A stretch of DNA of 64,000 nt, taken from Guillardia theta CCMP2712. Lineage: Eukaryota; Cryptophyceae; Pyrenomonadales; Geminigeraceae. Of the stretch, positions 1 to 11,984 are shown one piece after another. Numbering within the stretch: the first letter of the stretch is position 1; the number at the start of each line of letters is the position of its first letter. The notes under the pieces were generated by a model. The model saw nothing but the letters and a program-made list of their open reading frames with translations, was not told where the DNA came from and did no database searches. The translations under genes were made by a program, and so were the position numbers. The stretch covers positions 115,859-179,858 of the forward strand of contig NW_005434558.1 of the NCBI RefSeq assembly GCF_000315625.1. The letters run 5' to 3'.

Positions 1-147
1 TCTCTCTCTCTCTCTCACTAGCTTGCCAGCCAGCCAGCCTTCTCCCCCAACCTGTCTCTGTCTCCGTTTCTATTTCTGTCTAAAAGTCTTCCAACCCTCG
101 CGGTTTCCTTGGACCTCACTGCCTCTGTCTCTCGTCTCTCAACTCAC

Positions 148-1352
148 CTGCGAGGAGGAGATTGAGATGTCATTCCCGTCCGGCAGGCTCAAAAACCTTC
201 ATCGCACATCAGCACACTCGGCCGAAATGACAGGCGGCAAGGCACACACGTCTGAAACAGCACCACCGCTACAGCATCGTTGATCACGCTCTCCCCGAAC
301 ACAATGGAGTACAACTGTGTATCGACGTCTAGAGATCCCATCACTGCCAGCGTGCCTGTCGACACGAGTCACTCTGGAGCCTTAGGGAAACATGTAAGAA
401 TCTCAACCGATCGGGTCAGTAGCGCTCATCATACTACCAAACAACAACCCTTCCTTAGGGTTCTGGCCGTTGATGCCCTTGATGTAGTTTTCCTTGGCCA
501 AGAAAAACAGCCCTGCGTTGATGCGCAGACCTTAACAAGAGCACGCGAATAAATCGAGCAACAAACCCAATCCAAGGATGAAGGTAGAAAGCAGAGTCCC
601 ACACACAGCCAGCGTGCAGATCGCAGCGAAGTTCTTGAAAAAGTCTTTCTGATTGAGAGCGAAACTGCTTCAATGTCATCGCAGAAGACACAGGGGAGCA
701 AGATCCCACCCTGCTTCAAAGAGGATGGGAGGCACGAGGAATAAGAAGAAAACAGTGTCGAAGGACCCTGAAGGTAATCCCGATCAACAGCCCCGCACGT
801 TCAAGTGGAAGCTTGCACCATGTATGGACGAGTAGTTCTCTCCACACAGAGGAAGTGAGGCCAGAAATCCCAGGGAGATTGCGATCAGAGAATCATTCGT
901 GTACCTGCACTCCCGTTATCAAACAATCCATCCACCCTCTCTCCTCACCAGTAGTCATTGTTCAATTTCTGGTTAGGAGACAATTTTCGTGCATCGCATC
1001 ACAATCAGCACAGAGATTTGATGCACAGGACCATGGGTTCAGCACCTGCGCCAGGTTCCCCAGGATCGTTGATAGGAGCACAAGGGAAGTAAATCCAGCC
1101 GTCACCTGCCAACCATTCTCATGACCTCCTCGTGCCATCCCCATCGCGGACCTTGCTCGTGTTGATATCAATCACATCGTCACCTCCAGGGGCTGGTGTT
1201 GCTCCGGGCGTTTGTTGCAGCCAATCAAGCATAGGTTGTGCAGAGAGAGACAAAAAGACAGTGAAGTTTCTCAAGGTACTACCCTGCACCCTGCGTGCCC
1301 ATGTGTCAGGGATTACGACTATTTGCTGGTCTGGAGGCGGGAGCCAAGGCAT
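148..1352 (-). CDS. Na+/H+ exchanger (NHE/CPA1 type), N-terminal half, cut by window edge
   Basis: Electroneutral Na+(K+)/H+ antiporter of a membrane, probably an endomembrane. Nine exons read on the minus strand: 1352-1152, 1105-1046, 968-949, 904-819, 767-710, 664-567, 512-408, 355-250, 196-148; all phases match. Seen: a first helix (FTSLVLLSTILGNLA), the NHE signature LVPPILFEAG, then DFFKNFAAICTLAVCGT, FGSMMSATDPIGTLAV and the ion-binding Asn-Asp in FGESVINDAVAVVL. These motifs are characteristic of the NHE family and look closest to NHE6/7/8 types. The exon 968-949 is only 20 bases long. The last visible exon ends on a GTGAGT donor and the rest of the transport domain and tail lie left of base 1. 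The start is uncertain: Met at 1352 is the first in frame, Met at 1232 is possible. Confidence 0.9.
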
Positions 1353-2185
1353 TCGCAAATGTGAAAGGGAGAATCATCTTTCAAAGTATAGATCACACAC
1401 AATCATATCAAGAGTTATTGTGATCTTTCCTGTGCAATCGATTTGTTGGAACACACACATAGCAATGGTACTTCCATTGATAAGATATTCCACGCACAGC
1501 TACTCGATGAGTTTGTCTTTCAACGGGTACGGATCTGAAATGTTTTTCAAGATTGCTCCTTGTATCATTGCCTTCGTCTTCTTTCCTACCGGGACATCGG
1601 TATATCTCGCTATGCTCTCGTTCCCTGTACTTCTCTTTCACCCTAAATTCGCTGCTCTTCCTCCCTTCGAACCTCTCTTTAATGTATGTTTCTATCCTCA
1701 TTCTTCTTTGAATGTGTCATTCTGCCTCTGCAGTTTCAGAATCTCCTCGCGTCTCTACCCACCACCGACACACTCCCTGAGGACCTTGCATTGATTCCGT
1801 CCCACCAAAGCAGAGCACCCCTACCCCCATCGCCCCCCAAAACGACGATCCCCTACATCCTTTCCCACACCCCACCCCTGGGATGCCCAGTTCTAACATT
1901 CTTCGACTCTTTTCAGTACACAGAATCAATAGTTTTATTTTGAAAATAGAACTATAATTTATTTCTCATATTCAATGTACCCACCATTCGAGACATGATT
2001 TATCAAGACCACCACTACTTCAATGACCCCACCCCCTCATTTCCCTACGTCTGCTCATACGGAAACTGGTGCCTCATCCCCTCCTGCACCCGGCGAAAGA
2101 TTGTACCTGTGACCACATCCCCGCGCACAATTGAAATTTGACTCAAACAATTTCAAGCTCGCCTCAGGGTTTCCAGTACACAGAA
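1353..2185. other. Intergenic, C-rich tract
   Basis: No supported gene. Bases about 1780-2050 are C-rich on the plus strand with repeated CCCACCCC and TACCCC words, interrupted by an AT-rich stretch near 1930-1975. It separates the divergently transcribed exchanger and zinc-knuckle genes, so it probably holds both promoters. A pyrimidine run ending in CAG at about 2175 could be the acceptor of an intron in the 5' untranslated region of the next gene. Confidence 0.5.
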
Positions 2186-3656
2186 ATGGCTTCCTGGCAG
2201 CAGCGGAAAGCTGAATCATCCTGTCTTGAACACCACACCCACGACTATGGCCAGTATGAAACAATTCCTCTTGTAGAGAGAATTGATTCTATTCGCTTCC
2301 AACTGCAACTGGATCGGACAGTCTCGATGAATGAGGTGATTCGTCAAGGGTACTCTCTTCTTGATGAGCCCGTTTGCGACACTACACCGTTATTCATCAG
2401 GGTGAACAAGCTGTATTGCACTTTGTGTCCTACCACTGCTTCCAGGCGGCTTGCAAAACCACGTGACCTCCTGCATACTTCAGATTCTACTGCCAAACCC
2501 TCGGGGTCACCCCTTGGAGTCGCCGAAAGCAGGCCCTCCGCCTTATTGACGCCGACAACAGACATTATCGTTCATGATACTGCTTCCATGGGTCATGAAA
2601 AACCTCGTGACGTTCAGCAGCAGATGTCAGCATCGACTGCTGGCTCCCCGGAAATCACATTCTCCGACGGTTCCTCCTCGATCTTCAACGATCACCCTGA
2701 GTGCTCATCTCCTTCTGGTCGGCACAGCACGGCGGATTCAGGGCAGGGTGTTGACGCAGTTTCCCAAGGCAGCCTGCTTCTGAATCATGCTGACTTGTTC
2801 ACCGGCAAGGTATGGGAGAGTAGGCAACAATGCACTGCTTACATCAAAGGTGTAAACTTCGAGTTCTGCAACAGAGGGGTTCGTTGCATTCCAAATTTTC
2901 AGGCGCTCTTTGAAACATATACCCTACAGTGCCTTTCGCCCAAGTGCAGGTAAATTTCCACCGTCCTTCATTGCAAAAGCTTGACCAACATGGCACCACC
3001 TTTGCAGATACAGAGTCGTAGTGAAAAAATCGCGCAGTACAGTACCTCTTTTCACTGTCAACATTCAAGATAGCCATCTGCAGCACGATGAGTACATGTG
3101 CACGTTCTCTGGCAAAGCTTCTGTGAAGTTCCTGCTTGAATTCCATCCCTTTCGAGAAATGATCTCAATGTCATCTGGAAGCACAAGTGGTGGTAGCAAG
3201 AGAATGACGGTGAAGGAACTATTGCGTCAGCTCAAAGCATCCCATGGTATTGATTCCTCCCCTGCCAACGTTTCGAAAGCACGGTATCTCCTCGAATATG
3301 GTACTTGGGAACAGTACGAAGAAACCTTCAAAATCTTACCGAATTCTTCAAGTGATAAAAGCTTTCGAGGAGCTTTCCAAGCAAACGGTGCCATACTTCG
3401 CATGCCATCGCACGGGGAAAAAGGCAAGGAAATCTCAAAAAGACAAGGATCGAAAAGAAAACGGGTCCATGATGGCAAACAAGTTGTCCTTCGCAACGAA
3501 GAAGGAACGATCCGACTTCAAGGGGAAGCAGTGCCAGGGTTTGTGGATGGCAAATTTTACACAGTCAATGGAAACTTGAAGAAGACGTGTAAAAGATGTA
3601 AAGCTATCGGACATAACAAGCGTTCGTGCATAACAGACGATGCTGAGATCTCTTGA
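2186..3656 (+). CDS. CCHC zinc-knuckle protein of unknown function, possibly mobile-element derived
   Basis: Two exons, 2186-2949 and 3008-3656, with a 58-base phase-2 intron; 470 residues from the first ATG. The N-terminal two thirds are Ser/Thr-rich without a recognised fold, followed by a segment with spaced cysteines (LQCLSPKCRYRVVVKKS). The last 25 residues hold a clear CX2CX4HX4C zinc knuckle, CKRCKAIGHNKRSC. That GHNKRSC form is typical of MULE/MuDR-type transposase proteins of plants, but I see no DDE transposase domain. The stop at 3654-3656 is followed within 15 bases by a Ulp1-like protease in another frame. An element relic, a host zinc-knuckle protein, or the front half of a longer gene are all possible. 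Confidence 0.65.
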
Positions 3657-3670
3657 CTGGCAATGACGGT

Positions 3671-4795
3671 ATGCCGACAGCAGAATGCGCATATCTGCAG
3701 GAAATATTCATTGGATTGGATCCCGTGGTGGTAAACCAAGTGAAGACCATGGTCTCTTCGGGCAAACACAAGATTTCCAAGACGGACATGACATCGGAAG
3801 ACCTGGATGCAGTGATGGATGGCAGATGGTTGAAAGGAGACATCATAGATGCATTTTTGTGCGTCATCGAGGCACGACAGGCATCAGGAATCAGGGTGCA
3901 CTGCTGTGGGACATACTTGTACACCAAATTGATTCAGGAAATCGCCCACTCTGGAGATGCAGATAAGGTGCGCGAACAAAGTGACGTGCCGGTGATGATT
4001 GGAGTATGCCAGATCACATCCTTGCAGGTGACAAATTCCATGCACGCTGATTGCCGCAAGTGGATGAATCATATATGGTGGCCAACCACGGACATCGTGT
4101 TGATTCCTATATTCTCTGTGCAACTGGCGAGCAGGATGGAAGGTGACGTTAGAGGCAGCGAACTCCCAAGTAAGGAGAGAAGGGGAGGAGTACTCCGAGA
4201 ACAGGAGCATTGGGGTCTCGTTGCCATAGATCTGAGATCAGCTTGTCATGTGGCAATCACGTAATGAAACTATCACTGAGCAGCAACATAGAGTATCATT
4301 GATTGTTGTTACCAGGTTATATGACTCTATGAAAGTCATGCACAAGGATTGTACCAAGGACATAGAAAGTGAGACATGTATGTTGTACGCATCGGATTGT
4401 CGCTGATGCAAGTACGTGCAACGCGCAGGTTTTGTGGTAATGGAATGGCAGCGTCAAATGAATGAAGCTGAATCTACCGGAAACCAGCTATTGGCAGCAT
4501 GGATGAAACTGAAACTGAGTGTTGAGTGGAAACATGAGTACTCGTTTACGTCAGATAAGGTGACAAGCTGAGTTGCCGAATGGCGAGTTGTACACACTGA
4601 TCCCGGACACAGGTACCGCAACAGTCAGACGGATCGTCGTGCGGAGTATTTGTATGTGCGATAGCGGATTGTATAGCATCGGGCCGCAACCCAGCGACGA
4701 GTTTTTGTCAGAAGGATATACCTAACATTCGCATGCGAATAGGCAGTCTGCTGAGAGAAGTGTATCGTAGCGGTGGCGGTGCAAGTATACAGTGA
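3671..4795 (+). CDS. Ulp1-like cysteine peptidase (C48 family)
   Basis: Predicted to cleave SUMO-like modifiers or precursor proteins. Six exons: 3671-3967, 4028-4117, 4205-4260, 4316-4368, 4429-4559, 4613-4795; total 810 bases, 269 residues plus stop, all junctions in frame. Seen in order: WLKGDIIDAFLCVIE (the family's WLNDEVI box), CGTYLYTKLIQ, the catalytic His in EHWGLVAIDL, the Asp in TLYDSM, and QSDGSSCGVFVC carrying the oxyanion Gln and nucleophile Cys. The complete catalytic set in spliced frame argues for an intact gene. The first two introns are multiples of three without stops, so an unspliced reading also stays open there. Ulp1-like domains occur both in host deSUMOylases and in mobile elements; the zinc-knuckle neighbour makes the second plausible. 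Confidence 0.85.
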
Positions 4796-5384
4796 AACGC
4801 AACTTGACGCAAGCAAGAAATTTCGATCATAGTTTGACGGGCCCATCGATGTCAGAGGAGAGTCTGTCAAGTTTTCTCTCACAAGTCAATCATGTGGAAT
4901 GGAGGCTGAGCAAGAATATAGAGGAGGGTGGGGTGATTATCATAGAAAATAGGGGGTATCCGAAACTGGGGGTAGTGCTGGTTACGTGTTGCGGACGTAG
5001 AAGGGGACAGGGGTGGGGGTCCTACTTTTTCATACCAATTTACTGGACAACCAGGGGTAGGCTAGCGGGAGTTGGCTTTTGGCGGAGAAAGGGGGGTGGG
5101 GGGTTGCATTACCTGGATCAAAGGGGCGGATACAAAATGGGCGAGCTATGAGCTGGGAGGGAGGGATCTACAGGGAGGAGTGGGCGGAGCAGGAGCAGGC
5201 AGACAGGCGGGAAGCAAGGCACAAAACCAATTCTTGAAGAGATAGAAAGGACGCGAAACAGGAAGAAAAGATCAAGGCCGTCTTTGATCAGTCTTGATGC
5301 TTCACAGAAATGTGTTTTATCCTACCGAGAGAAATACATGCCCTTGATTTTCCTTGCTTTGACGGAATTGTTTCAGAGTCAATC
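4796..5384. other. Intergenic, G-rich tract
   Basis: No gene seen. From about 4920 to 5160 the plus strand is G-rich with GGGGTA and GGGGTGGGG words and could form G-quadruplexes; it resembles, inverted, the C-rich tracts in other gaps. The 5' flank of the TMEM242-like gene follows. Confidence 0.5.
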
Positions 5385-6611
5385 ATGTCGGATGCTCCAA
5401 TGGATCCTTCTCCTTCAGGAGGAAACTCAGCTCTTCTATTCCTGACAAGTAACTAGTCAATGTGTGTGTTTGACGTTGTCTTGATATAGGCTTGTCCAAT
5501 GTTTTTGTATCAGATTCTAGGTCAACTTGTTTGTGCAGACTTTCCCCCTTCTTGTAGTTGCGATATCATGCTGATTTGCACCTTAGGTCCCATCCTCAAG
5601 TTTCTTGTGGATCGTCAGCAAGCTGATCAAGGTGTAGCGGGCATACTGCGACTTGAAACCTTACATGGCTCACTGCAGCCAATACCCACCAAAGCCAAGA
5701 GGATAAAAAGATAGTGTTCTGGCCTTTTGCAGTGGCTGGTGGTGTGCTCTTTGGCCTTGGAATCTACGGCAAGCAGAAGCCCCGTGTTTGAATAAGATTG
5801 TTTGACTTCAATCGCAGGAGGACATGCTTTTATGAGCGGAAAGATCAATTCTTCAGCAGCCGAAAGCGAAGCTCCGGTCGCTAGCCACAAGGTACTTCAT
5901 TGCTACCCTAAGAAAGCCCTGTAACCGGCCATGTTCACATGGTATAGAAACTGAACTTCCAGTCCAAACTTGCTGAAAAGCCGATTAGTCCTGAAAACCG
6001 TCGGTTGGCTCTCCGAACAGCCTCTGCCGCGTGAGCGAATTATCTTTTACCATAATCCTATTCCTCTCTTACTTTCGAAAAGGCTTGGTCTTGGCACCCT
6101 CCTCGCTTGTAGTGGCGCATTTGTCTGTGTCAAGCTCACGTACTGGTACCTTGGCATCAATAATGCACAGGATTTTGCCGCATACATGCGAAGGTGAATG
6201 CTTTCATATTTCTCTATGCGAACGTCTCCTCTTGTGACGATTCTCGACGTCCAGCCGTCTGCCGTCTCAGCTAGGACAAGTAACATCATACACGAAGATA
6301 GTGGAGAAGAAAGAGTCCCTCACTACCTGGTTCAGAGAAGGTCAGACAAGTCTAAGCCTTCGTGCTGCGGTGATGTGCATCGTAGTTGACTTATTGTCAG
6401 AGCTAGGAATGGGAAAGTATCTGGATGATAAAGAATGTCAGAGGAGAGTCAATGAAGCAAAGGTAATGCACGGGGAGGAGGGGCAACCAGATCCTTTGCA
6501 GCTGCTTGGTATGGTGATGCTGTTGTGCAGGCCATACATAAAAAGGGGCTCATCACTGAGCGAGAACTGGAGATTGAGATATCAAAAATCATGTTGAAGC
6601 AGGATGCATGA
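5385..6611 (+). CDS. TMEM242-like small membrane protein
   Basis: Probably a two-helix mitochondrial inner-membrane protein; animal TMEM242 helps assemble respiratory complexes. Start MSDAPMDPSPS at 5385. Seen: helix 1 WPFAVAGGVLFGLGIYGKQKPR (exon near 5710-5790), a linker exon (5960-6030) ending in LALRTASA, helix 2 LGLGTLLACSGAFVCVKLTYWYLG, then INNAQDFAAYMR. The order helix, LALRA, GWGT-like helix, LGV..M.EF..M is the TMEM242 layout. Further in-phase exons add SYTKIVEKKESLTTWF and a charged tail ending at the TGA 6609-6611, longer than the animal protein. Exon borders between 5520 and 5710 are uncertain, and the intron near 5790 would be only 34 bases. The family call is by pattern only. 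Confidence 0.6.
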
Positions 6612-8553
6612 AAAAACGGTTTCCGATTGAGGGGATCACGATGCTCGACTAGGTTTATAGTGATCGGAAAAATGAGGAGCGTGACATGGCCCTTCCCTTC
6701 AAGGCTTGGATTGCTGGACTACAGACTTTGGCAGGATCCCCCGGCCGCCGATCGCAAAGTGGGAAGTGGTTGGCAACCTCGGCTCCTCGGATTGTCGCGG
6801 TAGTGACGTGGGCCCGCTCTTCCGTCAGTGCGGGGAGTTGGCCTTGCAACACCGGACGGAACGCCCGGGCCATTGTTCCGAGGCTAATATTTCTGAGACT
6901 GCATCGCCGAATTCAAGTGTCCGATCCTGTGCATCATAATTGATTCAAGTGACTTCGATCGGATGCTGTAGACCGGCGAGCCGGGGGTTCACTCAGTCTC
7001 AGTCACGGGCCTGCCAGGCTGGGGACGGTGGCTTTACTAGCCGCCAATTGATCATCATCGGAACCTGACCGACCTGGAACTTGCGTGACCGTACACTTAA
7101 GTTAGAGTCGCTCAGCCTGCGTTTTACTTGTGCAACTTACATTCATGGAATGATTGAAATGTTTCTCGCTTCTGTATCCTGAAGAGTCTGACAGTGAGCC
7201 GCCTGAGCTGAGCCGCCGCCGTTCCAGTCACGGTAACATTTGGTCGGCACTTCAAGCAGTTCCTGATGATGGACCTGCTGCTGAGGTCTTGGCTCGCAAA
7301 CTTGAACGCGCGGCCACCTCGGAGTACCAGCCGCTGAGCGCCTCACCGTATGGCTGGCAGCTGACGCTGGACTCGAGGCGCTCCTGTCTGGTGCGAGGCG
7401 CATGACTCCCTTACCGTGAAACTTGCCAGGTCGGACAGCCTGCCGGCACTGCGGCGCCGCGGTCATCCGATCGATGTCGCCGGGACAATTTCGTGATTTG
7501 GAACTCGGAGGCTGAAAATTGTATGGGGGATCGGAGAGTCGGAGACATTTTCAGATTTTCGCCTTGGGTAGTAATAAGTAGTACCACCCCACCCTTTCGA
7601 CAGATTTACCTTAAGCACCCCCACTATCTATTCCTCAATATCTTCATGCACGGGTCCATTTGTATTCCAAGTACCTACCGCTTGAACCCTTTTGAGGACC
7701 CCTTCCTTTGATACTACCCCTGAAGTAGGACTCCGGTTTGTACCTAATCGACTTTCTTTACCACGAGCTGACAGCAGATGTACCCGAAAGTACTCCTTTT
7801 CACAATGACCACGAGAAGAAACAATGTTAAAAAATTCAAGAATTTACATAAAATTGTTTTAGAATCTATAGTATTTATTGAATTTCTACCATGATTCCTT
7901 CGGAGCCCGGAAAATCCCGCCTCCTTCAGTACGGCCTATATTGAAAAGTCTTTATATTAGTGGGACTGGTACATGGTGATTTGGCTCACCACGTATGTAT
8001 TACTCCTTTTGTGGCAGCTCATTATAATCTGTACCCCACTTCGGGATTTGGAAGTCATTTACAAACTTTTATATCCTATATAATATTATTTTTCGTCTAT
8101 ACATGTTTGTTGAGTATTTGTATAATTGCATTTACGTAAAAAAGGTTGTCGGACGGACCCCGAACTCCTGCCGCAGCCTCCCCATCTCCACCATCGCTTC
8201 TCCCTCCTCTCCCCCCTCCCTTCCCTCCTCCCTCCTCCTCCTCCTCGTCGATCACTGCTCGATCGCTTTCTGAGTCGCTCCGTGTGAACTCCCATTGGAC
8301 TCTGCTGTCCTGTTTGCTGTACTCGTTATCGACTTTGCAGCGAATTGAAGGACTGCTCGTAGACATAGTCGCATATCATTTCGAGACCCTTTAAGGGGCA
8401 GTCAACGCGGAAATTCCACAGTTTCAAGGACTAAATAATATTCGGACGTGTGTTTCGAGAATTTCCTACGCAGTGTATAGAACTCTTCAATCTTCTTCAT
8501 ACCAGATCGTTAATTGAACCTCACAAATAGAAACCTTACTTCGGACAAATAAG
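6612..8553. other. Intergenic, GC-rich then AT-rich
   Basis: No supported gene. Bases 6690-7480 are GC-rich with many CCGG, GGCC and CAGTGAC words and chance open frames. Bases 7560-7740 carry GTAGTACCACCCC and related C-rich words. Bases 7800-8120 are AT-rich. Bases 8160-8260 are a strong pyrimidine run (TCC repeats). Confidence 0.5.
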
Positions 8554-8814
8554 ATGCAGAGCACAAACATATCTTTTCCTCCAGAATTTGTCAAAAAAGT
8601 CGGGCTTTCAAGATTGCCCAAAACTTCCTTGAATTTTGAAATCAATGTGATGGATCAGTGGGATTCATATCAGACTGAACGAGAGCAGCCACCGAGGAAT
8701 GTGCAGAATTCTTCCATGGAGCTTTGCAAGTGTGGGAGCAGTACGATGTTATATGACGATTCTGATGATGAGCTGGAAAGTTGTGCGAGTATTTACAGAA
8801 AGCAGAAACTGTAG
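8554..8814 (+). CDS. Small hypothetical protein
   Basis: An 86-codon ATG-started frame with an acidic C-terminal patch (DDSDDELE) and one closely spaced CKC. Codon use looks ordinary for the window and the frame is not low-complexity, unlike most chance frames in this gap. No family recognised, no splice partner found. It could be a real small gene, one exon of a larger gene, or chance. Confidence 0.3.
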   Translation: MQSTNISFPPEFVKKVGLSRLPKTSLNFEINVMDQWDSYQTEREQPPRNVQNSSMELCKCGSSTMLYDDSDDELESCASIYRKQKL

Positions 8815-10388
8815 CAAAATATCTTCTCTTGATGCTGTTATAGGGGGTTGCCGCCATTGCAATATTCTTTCGAATGTCTATAGATTTTTTCTCATGTTGA
8901 TAAAAGCACTTCTATCGTGGCTTGCGTTCAAGTCCATGTCTCCTAGACCTTTGTTCGTATTTCCTACAACTTCATCACAGCCCCTCTCCCTCTCAGTCGT
9001 CCCGAAGCCTCTGCAGAGGTTGCTTTCAAGTGAAGAAAACTCAAACAAGGTCATCGAATTGTTGAATTACTCGTTTCTCCCGCTTGCCCCTGGCTGCTTG
9101 TTACTCATTTTCCTCTCCTTCCCTAAGTCCCTCAGTCTTCTCAACTCTACGATATCGTCCACATCTCCTGTTTCCTTTCTCAGCCTCCTCCCCAGACCGC
9201 TCTTTCCCTTTCCCCTTTGCGCCGTCCACAGTTCCCCACTCCCCTCATCCGATCACCCGGATCCTCATCTCACCTCACCTCATCTCACCTCATCTCATCT
9301 CACCTCATCTCATCTCATCTCACCTCTCTTCTCCTCCGATCATGATGTATGGTTCCTCACGTACACCAGAACAAGTCATGAAGGCAGTACTAGCACTACT
9401 TGCGACGGCAGTGCCCGAACGCCTCTGTAGCGATTTCATAGCATCTTCGAAGTTTTAAATTAGACAGGGAATTTTCAGGAACTTGGGTTGAAAATGCCGC
9501 AAAGTATCCTATGCAATGCGAGGGGCGGCGATGACGCTGGCGGGCGGCCTGCATGGATCATGTGAAGATATGCTAACGCGTTTCCACCTCTACATGCTTT
9601 ATCCTCATTCTTTTCAATTCCTTCCCTCTTCTCTCCCCTCCGTCATCCTCCTTTGCCCGTGCTGTCCTACTCCTTACTCCCATTTCTGCTATTTGCCATC
9701 CTTCTCCGTCCGTTCTACTACTTCTCCAAGGCATTTAATGATCTTTTCCTTCCACTGCCATTCACCAGCCTTTTTCTCCCTTTCTCTCCCAGCCCTTGTC
9801 TCGCAAGCTCCAATCCGTACGACCCTTTGTTCCCTCTTTCGCACACCGACAACCTCCAAGATACCCCCTGACCCTGCTCCATCTCGCATGGCAGCCTTTG
9901 AAGTCCTTCCCATTCATTAGGAAACTGATCTCTTCAACCTTGATCATCCATATCAGGCTTTTAGCCCTTCCTCCTCCATCCCTTCCCTCATCTGACCTCA
10001 TACCCATTCGGTGCTCAGTGCTGCTTGACCCTGCCCTCGTCCTCTGCCGTCGACTATCGAGCCTGCCACAGGCAAGCAGCAAGAGGACAACCAGCTCGCC
10101 TGCGCTGAGAATGACCGGTGCTGCAAGCACGGCGAGGCCAGCGGATGACGTGTGGGGTGGCAGGAGGAGGCGACATGGCTTCGGGGGCGCCGAGGAGCAA
10201 GACATTCGAGAGACCATGTACGGAACAAGGACGGGGGGGGGAAGGGGGGAGGGTGGTGGGAGGGCAAGCGAGGGCGCTGACGGCGTGTGACAGTGATCGT
10301 CGGGGTGCTGGGATATCTGCAGCTGCTTCCCAGTAGGATGAGCGATGGAGCATGCGAGGGGGCTGACTGTGACGGCGTAACGCACCAG
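8815..10388. other. Pyrimidine-rich intergenic region and unresolved 5' part of DUF547 copy A
   Basis: Bases 8900-9900 are CT-rich on the plus strand with a short tandem repeat at 9264-9326. From about 10110 the base composition becomes GC-rich and coding-like: an ATG at 10110 opens MTGAASTARPADDVWG, which may be the first exon of the DUF547 gene, but I could not fix its splice to the exon at 10389. Confidence 0.4.
9264..9326. repeat. Short tandem repeat (CTCAC/CTCAT units)
   Basis: About 12 five-base units alternating CTCAC and CTCAT. Non-coding, in a pyrimidine-rich gap. Confidence 0.85.
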
Positions 10389-11950
10389 GAGCGACCGGAC
10401 TGCGAGTGCTCAACGACAAGACGAGCGCGGGAAAAGCCGCGGGCGAGCAGGAGGGCGACCTGTCGGCTGCTCTGCGCCGGAGCATGACGACGCTGTACGG
10501 GAGGCATCTGTCAGGTATGGCGATAGGCTTGAGGGTGGTTGGGGATCCGGGCGGGCTGACAGAGGAGCAGAGGACGGGACCCAGCTCGACTACGGGGGGA
10601 TGGCGGCGAGCGAAGAGTACGCGGGGTACAAGGCGCTGGCGGAAGGGCTGAGGGAGGTAGACACAAGGAGCATGGGAGAAGAGGAGCGGGTAGCCTTCTT
10701 CATCAACGTGTACAACTGCCTTGTGATCGACGCGATCATCTCTCTCGGGGAGCCCAAGGACCTGCTGTCGCGGCTGAGGATGTATGCGGAAGCCGCTTAC
10801 AACATCGGGGGGGCGAACTTCTCCCTCAACGACATCGAGAACGGGGTGCTGAGAGGGAACCAGGTGATCGCCCATGCTGCATGCTTGGTGTACCGTGGTG
10901 CTGGAGGCGGCTGGGGGCTTGTGAGTCAGGGCGCCGTTGCGGGCTTGGTGTGGGAGTTGGCGTGGGAGAGGTCTAAGTCGTGCGCTCCTACCAGAGTCCG
11001 CCGACCATCAACCCCTTCGCTCAGGTGGGGCAGGGCAGTGGGGGAGGAAAGCGCGAGGCTGACTGGGAGGATGCAGAAGCCTTTCGGGGAGGGAGACGCC
11101 CGTGCGGGCATTGCGTGCAAGAAGCCAGGTAGAGAGAGTGCGAGGAGGGTCGAGGAGGGGGTACTAGGGGTACACGGAGGGAGCAAGAGGCAGGCAAAGA
11201 GGAGGGGTGGGGTGGGGGTGTCGGGGGCATGGCTGCTTTGGGAGAGGAGGTGACGGCTGTCACAACAGACCCCCGGATCCACTTCGCGCTCAACTGCGGG
11301 GCTAGAGGATGCCCGCCGATCAGGTTCTACCGAGGCGAAGAGCTGGACGCGATGCTGGACAAGGCGGCGAGGTCTTTCTGCAAGTCGATAGAGGTGAGCC
11401 GGGCTCCATGGCGAGGCAGGGGAGACGAGACTGGGAGGAGGCCTGAGGGGGAGCGGGAGAGGTGGAGATCAGGGAAGCGAGGGGTGATGACAGCTGACTG
11501 GGGGGATGCGATGGCAGGTGGACCAAGACAAGGGAGTGGTGTACATGTCTCAGATATTCAAATGGTGCCTCGAGCCTGTCGGGGACTGGTACCAACTCGT
11601 TGCTTGGCAGGTATGAGAACGACTTCCAGTCAGACTCGACCGACAAGCCTCCCGTTTCCACCTTGAGGTGTTTCTTGATACCAGCTGCCTGGCCTGGAAG
11701 CGCAAGCTGACGGCATCTGCTCTACTGTGACCGCTTAGGTTTGTCGAGAAGTACCTGGACGAGGATAAGAAGGATGCTCTCTCTCGCTTCCTCGAGTCTG
11801 GCAAGGTGGAGTATGCTTTCCTTCTGTTGTACTGTTCATCTCTGGCGCTGCTTCTACTTTGATCTCATCAGATCGTGCTCTGTGTGACATCCTGCAAAGG
11901 TTCCGGAGTTGAAATTTCAACCGTATGACTGGGGCCTTAACTCGAAGTGA
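10389..11950 (+). CDS. DUF547 domain protein, copy A (5' end unresolved)
   Basis: DUF547 proteins are widespread, of unknown biochemical function. Exons seen: 10389-10514, 10571-10863, 10995-11024, 11077-11128, 11269-11393, 11518-11564, 11611-11628, 11739-11805, 11900-11950; all phases fit. Motifs in order: AFFINVYNCLVIDAI (the family's AFWINLYN), FSLNDIENGVLRGNQ, KPFGEGDARAG, DPRIHFALNCGARGCPPIR, IFKWYENDF, and a terminal YDWGLN. One exon (11611-11628) is 18 bases and carries the W-Y-E-N-D-F turn. The N-terminus upstream of 10389 is not resolved; Met at 10484 would give 237 residues. It converges on the hydrolase gene with 34 bases between stops. A near-identical tract recurs in copy B, 10.4 kb downstream. 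Confidence 0.85.
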
Positions 11951-11984
11951 AGTTGAACTTCTTCCTCAAGCCTCGCAGGATCCC

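Noticed and set aside
4792-5151. 119-codon frame after the Ulp1 gene
   Set aside because: Its second half translates a G-rich tract into Gly/Arg/Trp runs, and its beginning overlaps the protease stop.
9264-9326. CTCAC/CTCAT repeat as a possible CRISPR or telomere-like array
   Set aside because: Units are five bases without spacers; it is a simple short tandem repeat in eukaryotic DNA.
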